From Apricaphanius iberus (taxonomy: Eukaryota > Chordata > Actinopteri > Cyprinodontiformes > Aphaniidae): a stretch of 64,000 nucleotides of DNA. Positions 1 to 10,547 of this stretch are shown one piece after another. Location: assembly GCA_028564705.1 (NCBI GenBank), contig JAPXFQ010001662.1, forward strand, positions 4,338,001 through 4,402,000, given 5' to 3'. A program made the position numbers and the translations under genes. The notes beneath the pieces are model-generated. The model made no database searches. It worked only from the letters and a program-made list of their open reading frames with translations, and was not told the origin of the DNA. How positions within the stretch are numbered: the stretch's first letter is position 1; each line of letters begins with the position of its first letter.

Positions 1-395
1 AGGACGTGAGCAGCACTGTTGTGGATCAGCTGCAGCTGTCTGATTTACTTTTTAGGCAGACCTGTAAGCACACTGTTGCTGTAATCAACCAGACTAAAGA
101 TAAGGTCTCTTACAACATTAGTCTTCTAACCTCAAATATATTTTTGCAGTGATAGAAGTCAGAACTTGTTATACCTTCTATGTGATCCTGGAGGTTCAGG
201 GTCGTTGCGACATTAATTCCGACATTAGTCCTTTAATCCTAGATATGTTCTTCAGATGATAAAAGGCTGTCCTTGTCATTGCTTGTATGTGACCCTGGTG
301 GTTCAGGAGGTTCAGGTCTGAGACCCTTGATTTTGGGTCTGATCAGTAATTTCTAGTTGTATTAACAGAAGCTTTGTGTTGAGTTCTACTGAAAT
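1..395 (-). mobile_element. LINE 3' fragment, CR1/L2/Rex1-type (family A)
   Basis: The text runs parallel to 46320-46640, where the minus strand encodes the post-reverse-transcriptase region of a Jockey-superfamily LINE. Shared landmarks on the plus strand are the runs around 'cagctgcagctgtctgat' and 'tgtgaccctgg'. No open frame survives here, and an extra duplicated stretch sits around 170-330. The element runs off the left edge of the window. Family A recurs at 37.8, 43.3-47.1 and 60.9 kb. Confidence 0.75.
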
Positions 396-3262
396 GAGAC
401 CGTCCCAGAAGGTTTTTAAAAAAGAAATCTCAAAAGGTCGAATGTGTCTATACATCTCTCCAGGATTGCAGCTGACATATATTTACAGAAAGCAGAACAA
501 TAATTGCAATTTTGGTTTATTTGGTGACTTCAATGGCGACTGACTTAAACATGGCTTCAGCAGGACCCAGAATAAAAAAATGAAATAAGATATTATATTA
601 CATTTATAAAAAGTTACAGTTCTAATAAATGTTGAATAAATCTGTTCTTTTAAAAAAAGGTTGATTACCCCACCCCCACCCCTTTTTTTTCTTTTTACCT
701 TGTCGGTCAAAATGACAGACAAAAAAAAAAAAATTACAGCATGACCTCTGGTGTCAGGTTTGGAGTGACTGTGTAACTACAGGGAAAGAATCTTCTGTAT
801 GTTTTTTCTGTCCTACAAACACACTTAGTGTTAGTATTGGTACAGACCTTTCCGTGTTTATTCCACTTCCACATTTTCACCAACATTGGAGTATACCAGA
901 CGTATATAAAGTGTCCCATAGCACAATATGTTTTCATGTTCATGCCTTATTAAAATCTTTGAGGAGTGAATTAGAAATGTTGCCAGCTTTTAGATACAAA
1001 ATACTGTAAAAAAAAAAGTCAAGTTATGACAATGGATATAGTCAGATGGAATTAAACATTTATATTGGTAGCTGGAATGCTAATGTTTGTAATTCTTTTA
1101 ATTTACCAACAACTAATTTACCCACAATTGGGCTTGCCTTAGTGTTTTTTGAAAGGATGCCTGAAAGGATCAGGTTAACTTTCCTTTTCAAGACTAAAGC
1201 TTTTTGAAGGTGACCCGGCTCTTAACTCCAACAGGTTCTCTGCTATTTTTGACCTCAACCTCAAAGCTGATCCATGACAACTGCTGAAGTGCAGTATAAC
1301 CTTTACACCAACCCAAGGGAGTGTTTCATGTGCGTACCTCATCATAATGACATGAGCTTCTGTGCTTATTATTTTGCTATTGGCTTTCCTTAAATCTCCC
1401 AACATTAGCCAACCAGCAATGTTGATGAGCTGCAATGCTGATTTGAAGTGGTGCAGTAATTGGTGTCATAGCAACCCAGTGACCTTTAACTCATTAACTT
1501 CACTGAAAACAGAAAAAAGCCAGCAAGAAAAGAGCTCGTGGCTGCATGTAGGAGTCAGTTCGCTGATCCTGCAGTTCTTATAAATTTTCTCTGCATTTGT
1601 CTAAGAAAAAATGTCTGTAAATGTGTTATTGTTGGTGCTTGAATGCACTCTGTTGCTGCAGACATATTTTATTTCTCATATGCATGTGAAACAGCGGGAT
1701 AGTTTCTACACTGTGGTAAATTATGTTTTCTTTCCATTAGAAAAAAGTAATTTTGTGTTGAACCTTTATGCATGCAGTGAAATGGTGGTGCTAGTGATTA
1801 TTGCTGTTTAAAAATTCAAGAACAAAGGAGGCAGATTATATTAAATTGGTGAGTGACTGTGTGTTGATATCCAAATGAGTGATCAGAAAGCAGTTAAATC
1901 CAATGATGGAAGCCTGAATCAATTTAAGGGATCTTTTCTGACTTTGTGGTAATTTATGTCCAGATGGTCTTGAGGTTTTTCTTGGTAGCTTTTTGCTCAT
2001 CATGATTTTTAAGGCAAGTGAAAAAGCAGATGGCTTCTCACCCTGCTTGGCAATATTGTGTCGGCTGCAGTGTTGCAGGTTTAGCTGTGCTTCACCACAC
2101 TTTAATATGTAGCATATAAAGTCTAAAACTTTTCAGCAGTTTGACCTTTTAAATTTCATATCCGACTTCCTTAATGAGTATCTTTGAAACAGGATCTTTG
2201 GAAATAATTTGCATGTGCAGAAATACTAATTTAGACATAAAAGTAAAAAGAATACAACGTTTTCATAGTTTAAAGCCAAAACCTGGTCCTATAAGTCAGT
2301 CTTAGTGCAGTGATTTGACAAAAATTACCTAGACATACTCCACTGCCCTTTTTGTCCTCTACTCTGCAGATTACCTTTGTGGTAGCTGGCAGGGCCCAGA
2401 TAATTAACTTTTGTTATTTCTCCTCCCACACTTTGCTTTTGAAGTTGTAGCTGCGTGGCCTTCTGGCAACAGGAGCTTTAATAGCATCCCAGCAACCCAT
2501 TGATTTCAGCCTACACCTCCGGTTATCAATGTTTTGAGGGAGCAGTCCCAGTCTGTCTCAACTCTCCACACATTGATCATTATACCAATATACCTGATTA
2601 AGCAGTGTGCAGATGGTTATGTGTCAAATAACTTGCAAATATAAAAATGTTCTTCAGACATTTTAATGACTACTATGGCATGTGTATATGATATATCATA
2701 TGCATGTGTGCAGAAACAGAAAGACAACATGATATCTGTGCATGGGTGAAACATTTGATCTTTAAGAAAACGTGATGGCACAAACAAAGTACACAAATAG
2801 CAGAAGTTCTGGAATGATGCTCTGTGGAGAAAGGATTAAAATATCTTTTGACACCAGAGGAAAGAGCTGCTTAAAACAGAGGAGTTGAACCATCTTCTGT
2901 AGCAGTCAGTTTTGCAGGGTATATTCTGATTCCTTGAAAGACGGGCTGCTATTGGAGATCCTTTCTACCCACATCTTCGCCATCCACAATGACTCTTTGA
3001 GGATACTTGGATGCTATAAGTCAAGCCCTTAATTTCCTTTTTTTCCCCAATATTTTTTAATAACTCTCATGGGTTGGGGATCATCATAGAAGAAAAAGGA
3101 GATTCTTAACATAAACAACTGAAATAAGGTTCCTTTGTAAGGTGACTTGACCCAACCTTTAAAGCTAGGTTGAAGAATTCAGTTATCCAGATGAAGCTTG
3201 GCTCAAAAGAAGTCAACTGAGATATTGTTTCATCTGATCAAGAATGATTCCTGGATAAAAAT
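396..3262. other. Stretch without recognisable gene
   Basis: AT-rich sequence with no domain-bearing frame on either strand. A polypyrimidine run lies at about 667-699 and is followed by a poly(A) run at about 720-733. The short frames near 1175-1811 match no family I know and show no splice context that I would trust. Confidence 0.6.
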
Positions 3263-3288
3263 TTAAAAAAATCCTGTCTCACCCACCG

Positions 3289-4675
3289 TCAGCAGTTTCC
3301 AATCCTTTCCAATCTTGGGTCTTCTACCCGAGGCCTGGGAGCTTGAGGGTCCTGCACAGTGTTTTTGCTTTTCCAAGTACTGCACTTTTCTAGACTGAGA
3401 TATCTCAGGTTCTTCCATGGATCTGCTGAAGCCATTCCTCCAGTTTGGGGGGTCACTGCCCCGAGTGCTCCGATTATTAAGTGTACTACTATCACCTTCA
3501 CCTTCCAAGCTGTCTCTAGCCCCACTTTGAGCCCTTGGTATTTCTCAAGTTTCTCATGTTCCTTTCTTTTTGATGCTACCATTACTTGGTATTGCCACAT
3601 CTAGCCAAACAGCTTTCATCTGTTCTTTATCAACCACCACAATGTCTTGCTGGTTCGCCGTTACCATCCAGTCTTTCTGGATCTGGAAGTCCCACAGGAT
3701 CTTTGCTCGGTCATTCTCCTTCACCTTTGGAGGTGTATTTTCCCCACTTTGACCTTGGGGTTTCCAGTCCATACGCCGCACAGATGTTTCTGTATACTAT
3801 GCTGACCTTGTATACTATGTATACTATGCTGAACTTGGTTATGACATATGCTTTCCCTGCCAGCATTTTACACCCTGCTGTTATGTGTTGGATTGTCTCA
3901 CATGACCCTTTGCACAGTCTACACCACACGTGTCAAACTCAAGGCCCAGGGGCCAAATCCGGCCCTCCATGGCAATTTATGTGGCCTTTTAAACTCTAGA
4001 GGACCCTTTAGAGAGAACACGTAAGTTCTATTTTTCTGCACCCCAATACAATTTTATCAGTAAAATTAAATCAGTGTTTGAATAGTTCTAAATCACATAA
4101 TTATGTAAAGATATTCAGTATTATTACATTTTAAAACATACTTTTGGAATGTGGAGGCTGATTTTAACGGCTTGTTATAGTTTTATCAATACTCTCTGCC
4201 ACAACCGGCCCTTTAAGGATATTCATCAGCTTGATGTGGCCCCAAAATTGAAATGAGGTTGACACCACTGGTCTACACCTTGGGTTGTAGATCTGAGCCT
4301 CTATCGCTGTGTTGTGCTCAGAGCCTGCTCCAGTGCTGCCAGGATGAGTGCCTCTGTTGCGTCCTGTAGGCCAGCCCTGTTTAGACATTGGTAGGATTTC
4401 TTGAGATCACCAACTTCAGTTATGTTCCAGTGGTACATCCCATGTAGGGGCTTCTCCTCCCATGATGGTTCCTCCTCCAGCACCTCCTCATCTTGCCATT
4501 GTCTCAGGCATTCACTGAGTATGTCATCTGTTAAAGCTTTGTCCTTGATGTATTCATGCAGCTTTGATGTTTCATCCTGGATAGTGGCTCTAACGCTTAT
4601 CAGTCTTCTGCCTCCTTCCTTACGCCGTGCGTACAGTCTCAGGGTGCTGGATTTAGGATGGCACCAATCGTGCAT
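3289..4675 (-). pseudogene. C-terminal zinc knuckle and nuclease remnant of the LINE
   Basis: Minus-strand frames at 4301-4675, 3711-3929, 3554-3781 and 3289-3600 form one broken protein end. The order is a linker (HDWCHPKSSTLRLYARRKEGG), a cysteine-histidine knuckle (CRLC, then HITAGC) and a segment reading ILWDFQIQ, then DIVVVD and LDVAIP, then GALGAVTP. In this family the knuckle is followed by a PD-(D/E)xK-like nuclease. Here the proline before the first aspartate appears as glutamine (QQD), a likely inactivating change. The frame changes at about 3600 and 3780, and the hAT element at 3925-4270 splits the knuckle region from the linker. A non-functional fossil. Confidence 0.7.
3925..4270. 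mobile_element. Non-autonomous hAT (Charlie-like), 346 bp
   Basis: Ends are imperfect inverted repeats: left CACACGTGTCAAACTCA, and right, read inverted, CAGTGGTGTCAACCTCA. The flanks carry a perfect 8-bp target duplication GTCTACAC at 3917-3924 and 4271-4278, diagnostic of hAT. The ends resemble Charlie-group termini (TGTCAAACTCA and a GGCC-rich neighbourhood). No transposase frame. It landed inside the R4/Rex6-type LINE and so is younger. Confidence 0.9.
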
Positions 4676-4899
4676 GGTGAGGAGCTTTCGTGTCTTAACA
4701 TTTGTGGTCTGTATCTCATCCTCTGGCCACCTTATTATTCCCAGAGTATCTGATCACTGGCAGGGTGTAGCTGTTTATTGCCTTGGACTTGTTCTTTCCA
4801 TTGTGCTGGCTACTTAGGACATGCTTCACTCGTCGGAGGTGTGACAGTGTGGATGTCCTGTCACTATGGCTCCGTTTGATCATGTGCCCTGGCCCTCAT

Positions 4900-5965
4900 T
4901 GTGTACCTTGCCACAGAGGTATTTGGCTGTTGCTGCTTCCCTCATTCCCTGTTCAAGGTTGCCATTTGCCTGTCGCATTCCCAGGTACTTGCAACTGTCC
5001 TCAGTGTCTGCTATTCCCTTTAGGAGTGAGACTACTTCAAGTGTGGACTATCTTGCTTAGCTTTGTGACCATACAGCTACATTTGCTACATCAAGCCTGA
5101 CTGACATCCCAATGTAATTTCTGTAGATCCTGGTGGTGTGGATCAGATAATCTATGTCCTGTTCTCTGTCTGCATACATCTTGATGTCATCCATGTAGAG
5201 GAGGTGGCTGATTATAGCCCCATTCTTGAGGCGGCATCCATAGCCAGTGTTGTTGATTATTTAGCTTAGGGGGTTTAGACCTACAGTTCAGACCAAAAGT
5301 TTGAACACACTTTCTCATTCAATGTGTTTTCTTTATTTTTATAACTACGTTGTAGATTCTATATTAGTGGGAACAAAACTGTGAAAAAACACATGATGTG
5401 TGGAATTACTGTATGTACTTAAACAAAAAGGGTGAAATAACTGAATACATGTGTTATATTCTACATTCCCACCCTTTGCTCTGATTACTGCTTTGCATTC
5501 TCTTAAGCTTCAAGAGGTTGTCACCTGAAATGGTTTTCCAACAGTCTTGAAAGAGTTCCAGGAGATTCTTAGTAATTGTTGGCGCCTTTGCCTTCACTGT
5601 GCGGTTCCGCTCACTCCAAATCATCTCGATTGGGTTCAGGTCCAGTGACTTTGGAAGCCAGGTTATTTCACAATTTTTGGAAAATTATGTAGTACTGGAA
5701 GTACTACATAATTCCATATGTTTTCATTGATAGTTTTGATGCCTTCAGTGAGAATATACCATGTAAATAGTCATGAAAATAAAGAAAACTCACTGAATGA
5801 GAAGGTGTGTCCAAACTTTTGGTCTGTACTGGGTGCAGAACAGCAGTGGGGACAGGGCATCACCTTGGTATATGCCACATTTGATGGACACTTGTGCAAG
5901 TGGCTTGCCATTGGCCTCAAGGGTGATTCTCTACAAACTCATTGGGGTTCAATTTCCCATCTATG
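4900..5965 (-). pseudogene. Reverse transcriptase remnant of the R4/Rex6-type LINE
   Basis: Read on the minus strand, 5864-5835 encodes a QGDALSPLLFC block, the classic motif before the catalytic site, and 5197-5186 encodes YMDD, the catalytic aspartate pair, followed by IKMYADREQD. The two halves are separated by the Tc1 insertion at 5284-5831, and removing it brings them to the spacing expected within one reverse transcriptase domain. The enzyme would copy the element's RNA at a nicked target. No continuous frame survives: stops and frame changes occur on both sides of the insertion. Residues before QGDALS are badly decayed. Confidence 0.75.
5284..5831 (-). mobile_element. Tc1/mariner element, internally deleted, 548 bp
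   Basis: Left end CAGTTCAGACCAAAAGTTTG and the inverted right end CAGTACAGACCAAAAGTTTG form terminal repeats. A TA precedes the left end at 5282-5283; the right TA is lost. The minus strand around 5665-5480 encodes a decayed Tc1 C-terminal stretch (SLDLNPIEMIW), the segment carrying the last catalytic acidic region of the DDE transposase. The middle and N terminus are missing. It splits the reverse transcriptase of the surrounding LINE. Confidence 0.88.
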
Positions 5966-6257
5966 TTTGGGGAGTTGGTATAATCTCCCCTCTGAGCTGG
6001 CATCCTGACTCCTCCTTGCCTTAGCATTTGTGTTATATCTTGTCAATCTCAAGTTGTGATAGCAGTTGCCTATTGTGGATGTTGGAACACTGAGGTACTA
6101 GTTAATCCCGTCAACTGTGACTATGGGTTCGAAGTAACCATTCAGCCCCCATTCTTTTTGTGTAATCCCTTTGACTATGGTTCCTTGAGTAGTAGCATTC
6201 CAACAGAGCACTGTTCTTGCATCTCTTCCATTGCCACCTTGTTCCAGTATCCCATTT

Positions 6258-6260
<3 letters not shown>

Positions 6261-6326
<66 letters not shown>
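6261..6326. repeat. (TC)33 microsatellite
   Basis: Uninterrupted dinucleotide repeat of 66 bases directly next to the 5' side of the R4/Rex6-type LINE. Confidence 0.97.
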
Positions 6327-6328
<2 letters not shown>

Positions 6329-6539
6329 GCTCTTATCCTGCTACCTAGATAAGTAGAGAATGTGGAATATTTTTCTGGTATCAGAAACATAAAAAGCTCC
6401 TCTAAAGTTTGCTTTTTTCCCAAAAAGAATCACTGCTTTATGGTAAAAGCAGTGATGCATCCAGTATACACAGCATTAAAAAGCTATGATATTCGAAGCC
6501 TGAAAATATGATATTTTAAATTTGGCAAAAGGAAAGCAG

Positions 6540-6571
<32 letters not shown>

Positions 6572-7930
6572 GTTGGCTACAGAATTTTAATATAAAAGCA
6601 AAAGTAACATTTTATTTAAAGTCCTTTGGAAGCCAAGGCCTAAGGAGTAAAACATATATTTTGCCACTTACAAAATAAAGTTACTGTGCATGGTAAAAAT
6701 ATTATTGATGCTGTGATATTTGACAGTATATTAAATGTAATTTTTATTTTTTTTATTTTAACATCTATCTTTTTTTAAATACTAGATGTTCCTATCAGGG
6801 ACGGTAAATGTTTGGTCGCTTCAGTGTTGAGAACAGGATGTAATTGGGTTAACTCCTTGTTTGGTGACCAAGGTCAAGTCTTAGTGTTAGATCTTATGTA
6901 TTAGGGACAGATCATAATGAGGAAGGACGTTGAAAAATTTTTACAAATTTTTGCAAAATCTTTGCTCCATTTCTGAATTTTAAATGCTCTGAACCTAAGT
7001 TGGCCATGTACAAATGTTTTTATGCAAATGTATATTTTGCATGCAAATATGATTGCCTGTTCAGAAGAGAAACTTACAAAATTTAGCTTTGATGTAGACA
7101 GTGAAGAATGCTAAATAGCTATTTGTAAAGTCTACATTTTGTTTTGCTCAGCTATTTTAGTCTGCTTCCTCTTTAATCTGACACACTAAAGCACAAGAGG
7201 TGATCAGAGTCTTCTAATTTCCTTTTTTACCAGCAGTTCTATTTTTTCCTCATACTGCACATTTTACTACTTGTGTTCAGAGCATACACTTTACTTTTAA
7301 CATAAGCACACCGGCCCTCACATACCCACTTGAGCACTCACACGGACCCACACACGTCGGCAGATCACAGGAACCTTATTAGCTGCTGTCACAGAACATT
7401 TATGCCTCGTCTGTTTCTGCTAGCTGTCATGAGCAAAAGGTTGCTCTTTGCTGCAAAGTGGCCACCTGACTGTTGTTTCCCCCCCTCTTCTTTCTGTTAG
7501 AAAGCAGTGGCTTGGGCCATCTCTATCTGTGGCTAGGTATAAAGCAGGGTGATTTCTGTCTGAAAATAGCCGCACTGTCAGCTCGCCTTAGTTGCCGCGG
7601 CTGCTGAGAGAGAGTTAAGTGGATCAGGGCTCACTAGAGTGTCTGACTTTGTGGCAAGACACAGATGGGATCAACAGCAGCCCTTAATCTCTCCTAAGGC
7701 CAAATGACTCAAAAGGCACTCGTCAGGACCCCAGACCTGTCCGACTTTATCCGATTCAACTGATAATAATTTTTTTTTTATAGACGTCAGTGTAATCTTT
7801 TGAGATCCATTGCACCAAAAGATCTATTATATCCCCATGACCTGTTTACATCCATGAGGAGTAATGTACATGTATTTTTTTTATATAAATAAAAATCAAA
7901 TAAGTGTGATCATTGAGTCAGTTCTTTTAA
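6327..7930. other. Stretch without recognisable gene
   Basis: No domain-bearing frame. A (TTA)n tract lies at 6540-6571. The part from about 7330 to 7720 is less AT-rich and lacks transposon hallmarks; it is listed among the findings as possible regulatory sequence. Confidence 0.6.
6540..6571. repeat. (TTA)n microsatellite
   Basis: About ten uninterrupted trinucleotide units followed by TTGTTGGC. Confidence 0.95.
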
Positions 7931-8473
7931 AGAGTAACTCACCCCCTACCAGATTTAAAATCCGCCCACAATTTCATTTTGAAAAAGGCCTCAAGATGAG
8001 GCGTTGCCTGGTGGAACACACACAGACAACCAGCAAGATGCAAAGCAATAGTGATATAAGCTCCATTTTAAGAGGTTGAATATTTCTCTCCATGTCCTTC
8101 AGCAGGAATAGACAAAAGGGCGGAAAGTTCTGTGCAGCAGCTGAGCAGCCCTGAGCCGTATCCTTTTGAGCTTGTTTCTTGTCAGTTGCAAACTCTCTCC
8201 ACTCCAGAGCAGCAGGACGCTGTTGTCAGAAATCCGAGCTGACGCCAGTTACCCAGGATGAGCTGATGACAAACACTGATTCAAATTTAAGTGCACCGCA
8301 GTGCAGTGTAAACTATTATCCAGAAGATAACGGTTTTTGGTACAAAACTATTTTTTAAACTAAGATGTTCTAAAATACCAAAAAAAATAACCAGACATGT
8401 ACACATCACTATTAGGAACTCTTTTATAGAGTTTATCAGCATAAAAAAATATTTTTTTGGGGTGAGTCGCACT
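7931..8473. mobile_element. TTAA-flanked MITE, Kolobok-like, 543 bp
   Basis: TTAA stands at both borders (7927-7930 and 8474-8477). The ends are inverted repeats: left AGAGTAACTCACCCCC and right, inverted, AGTGCGACTCACCCCA. TTAA duplication is shared by Kolobok and piggyBac elements; the AG-start of the ends fits Kolobok better, but that is inference. A homologous copy forms the outer shell of the nest at 53818-56739, sharing the stretch near 'ccagacatgtacacatcact'. No coding capacity. Confidence 0.78.
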
Positions 8474-8639
8474 TTAAGAACTTCCTCTTATCAATTTGAG
8501 TTGCAAATCTTTTTGCGGTATGTTTCCACCGGCTTCATACAGCCTAATTTTATTTGCCAGTTCTTCCTATATATTTATATTAAGTGTAATCTAGTGTGGT
8601 CACATATCCTCAGATGGATTTGAATTGTAATATATAGAC

Positions 8640-8820
8640 TGGGCCATCTTAACACTTGAACATGCTTTCTTGCCTACTGGTCAGAGAGCCACCAGAGGGC
8701 CTGGTGATGCTAGTGTTCGGGAGCCTCTGTCAGTGTGCCCCAGGGTGCATGTGGTGTGTGTGAGCACTTGGGGTTCGTAGAGACTAAGTAAAGCGCTACA
8801 CAAGTAAATGCCATTTACAA
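8640..8820 (+). repeat. Dispersed fish repeat with LINE-like 3' tail
   Basis: Contains the run 'ctgtcagtgtgccccaggg' and ends with 'taaagcgctacacaagtaaa', wording I recognise from a very common teleost interspersed repeat whose end resembles a LINE 3' tail. Borders are approximate and no target duplication was found. Confidence 0.55.
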
Positions 8821-9189
8821 ATCCTGGCGGAGAAATTCATTCCCTCAGCATGTTTTACACCACCATGTTTTACAGCGAGGGTAAGCACCTTGAATTAACC
8901 TGTTATCAATTATTGTTAAAATTATGCTGCTGTTAAAAGTATGCTGCATAAATACAGTTGCCTTAACCCCAACATATGTAGCCTTTCACATGTAGGCCAC
9001 ATGTGACCAAAGCATCTTTTTAACCAGAACATGTTTCCAGATGTTTCCCTAATAGTTTATGATTCACTATAATAAGCACTATAATCTCTTTTGGCTTGTG
9101 TAGATGTAATGTGGTTGACTCTGCGTTGTGTTGTGTAGTAGAAACAGTAACGGCCAAAAGACGGGGTTGATTCGAAAAGTGGTTCTTTA
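8821..9189. other. Stretch without recognisable gene
   Basis: AT-rich; nothing identified beyond a short inverted-looking motif around 8985-9005 (cacatgtaggccacatgtg). Confidence 0.55.
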
Positions 9190-9363
9190 TCTGTGCAACA
9201 CACAAAATAGCTGGTCAGCCTTGGACCTGGGACACCAACAAGCGAACAGCCGCTCGGCTTGCTTATAGTCAAAATGGCCAACTAAAATAAAAATAATTGT
9301 ACCTGTGCAACACACAAAATAGCTGGTCAGCCTTGGACCTGGGACACCAAGCAAACAGCCGCT
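9190..9363. repeat. Two-copy tandem repeat, period about 111 bp
   Basis: The segment beginning 'ctgtgcaacacacaaaatag' occurs at about 9191 and again at about 9302. The next 40 or so bases (through 'gcctggacctgggacacc'-like text) are nearly identical before the copies drift. No coding meaning is apparent; minus-strand frames over both copies are echoes of the repeat itself. Confidence 0.85.
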
Positions 9364-9815
9364 AGTGGGGTACACGTTATAAAACGTTAACATTTCTATA
9401 TATCATTTCAACAGACACCCCAACAGTCATGACCTTAACTCGGCTTGCTCATAGTTATAATGGCGCCGAGCACACTTCGTCCCCAAGACTTATAGAATTT
9501 GTCACCACAAGAGGGTGCTGCCCCACCATAACACCAGTGTCCATGGCAAGTGGAATACAAATACTTTTACCTCTGTTACATAGGTAATTACTTTCTTCTC
9601 ATCACTTCTATAAACGCTAGATTGTATAGTGCATAATTAATCGTTACCCTTTGAACTGACTATCTTCCCTGAGCTGTGAAACTCTGCAACTCCTCTAGAG
9701 TTACCATGGTCCTCTTGGCTGCTTTTCTTATTAATGCTTTCCATGCATGGCCTGTCAGTGAAGCTGGACAGTCATGTCACGGTTTATTTGTAGTTGTACC
9801 ATAGTCTCTCAATAG

Positions 9816-10160
9816 TTACCTTCACCAAGGAGGTTCTGTTTTTGCCAGGGTTTGTTTGTTTTTCAAGTCTGTATGTTTGTTTCAACATAACTAAAAAAGT
9901 TATTGGTGGATTTTGATGAGATCTTCAGGATATGTCTGCAATGTGACCAAGTACAAATGATTTGAATTTGGAGGTGATCAAAACACCACCAAAAAGGGAT
10001 TTTCATGAATAACTATTGAACTGTTAGTGGTATCTGTGTGAATCCAGCTGCTAAAGGTATGTTTTCATTGTCAAGCAATCTAAAAACAGTTAGATCACAA
10101 CATTGGTAGGATCCGAGATGCCTTGACGGGGGTCTGCGCTATACAAGTGCTTTTCTATTT
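9816..10160 (+). repeat. Dispersed repeat of unknown class
   Basis: Starts near 'caccaaggaggttctgtttt' and ends near 'gggggtctgcgctatacaag'. I recognise this wording as a widespread animal interspersed repeat but cannot name its family. No terminal inverted repeats or coding frame are visible. Confidence 0.5.
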
Positions 10161-10312
10161 CTACAATATATTTAAATGTTTTTTCTTAGATGTTGTAAGC
10201 TTGGGAATTTCTTTACACCTTTATCCCAGACTTGTCTCGTGTATTTCTTGAGGCATTCACAGAGGAGCTGTATTCATAGCAATATTAAATTATGTGGACT
10301 ACATTTAGAGGT

Positions 10313-10547
10313 TAAATGACATTGGAATTCAATTTGCTGTGCTGGATTTCTTTTTTTTTTTTGGTGTATCGGAATAAAAAAGGAACACAAGCATGTGCCA
10401 TTTTCAGGTTTTAACTTACCGGAGTGCCATTTTCTCTTCCATTTACAGTTATGTACTATTTTCTGTTGGTCTATTCCATTAAAATCTAGGTTTGTGGTTG
10501 CATTGACAAAATATGTGAAAAAGCTTAAGGGGTATAAATACTTTTGC
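10313..10547. mobile_element. Tc1/mariner end fragment
   Basis: The right part, 'gggtataaatacttttgcaa' followed by 'ggcac', matches the terminal repeat of a common fish Tc1 family that reads CAGTGCCTTGCAAAAGTAT inward. No transposase remains and the opposite end was not found. Confidence 0.65.

Larger units (their letters stand above)
3263..6258 (-). mobile_element. R4/Rex6-type LINE (restriction-like endonuclease group), broken
   Basis: Minus-strand non-LTR retrotransposon. Reading from 6258 down to 3263 one meets a reverse transcriptase segment (QGDALSPLLFC at about 5835-5864 and YMDD at 5186-5197), a long linker, a CCHC-type knuckle and a nuclease-like end. Having the nuclease at the C terminus is the arrangement of the R2/R4 group, which in fish includes Rex6. 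Two later DNA transposons interrupt it at 3925-4270 and 5284-5831. Many frameshifts and stops show it is dead. It starts beside a (TC)n tract. Assignment to R4/Rex6 rather than another restriction-like-endonuclease clade is inference from layout. Confidence 0.7.

Noticed and set aside
6056..6423. Serine-leucine-rich and arginine-glutamate-rich frames
   Set aside because: They read through the (TC)33 microsatellite; the repetitive residues are an artefact. The same applies to 25366-25656 and to the tyrosine-isoleucine frame at 59684-59869.
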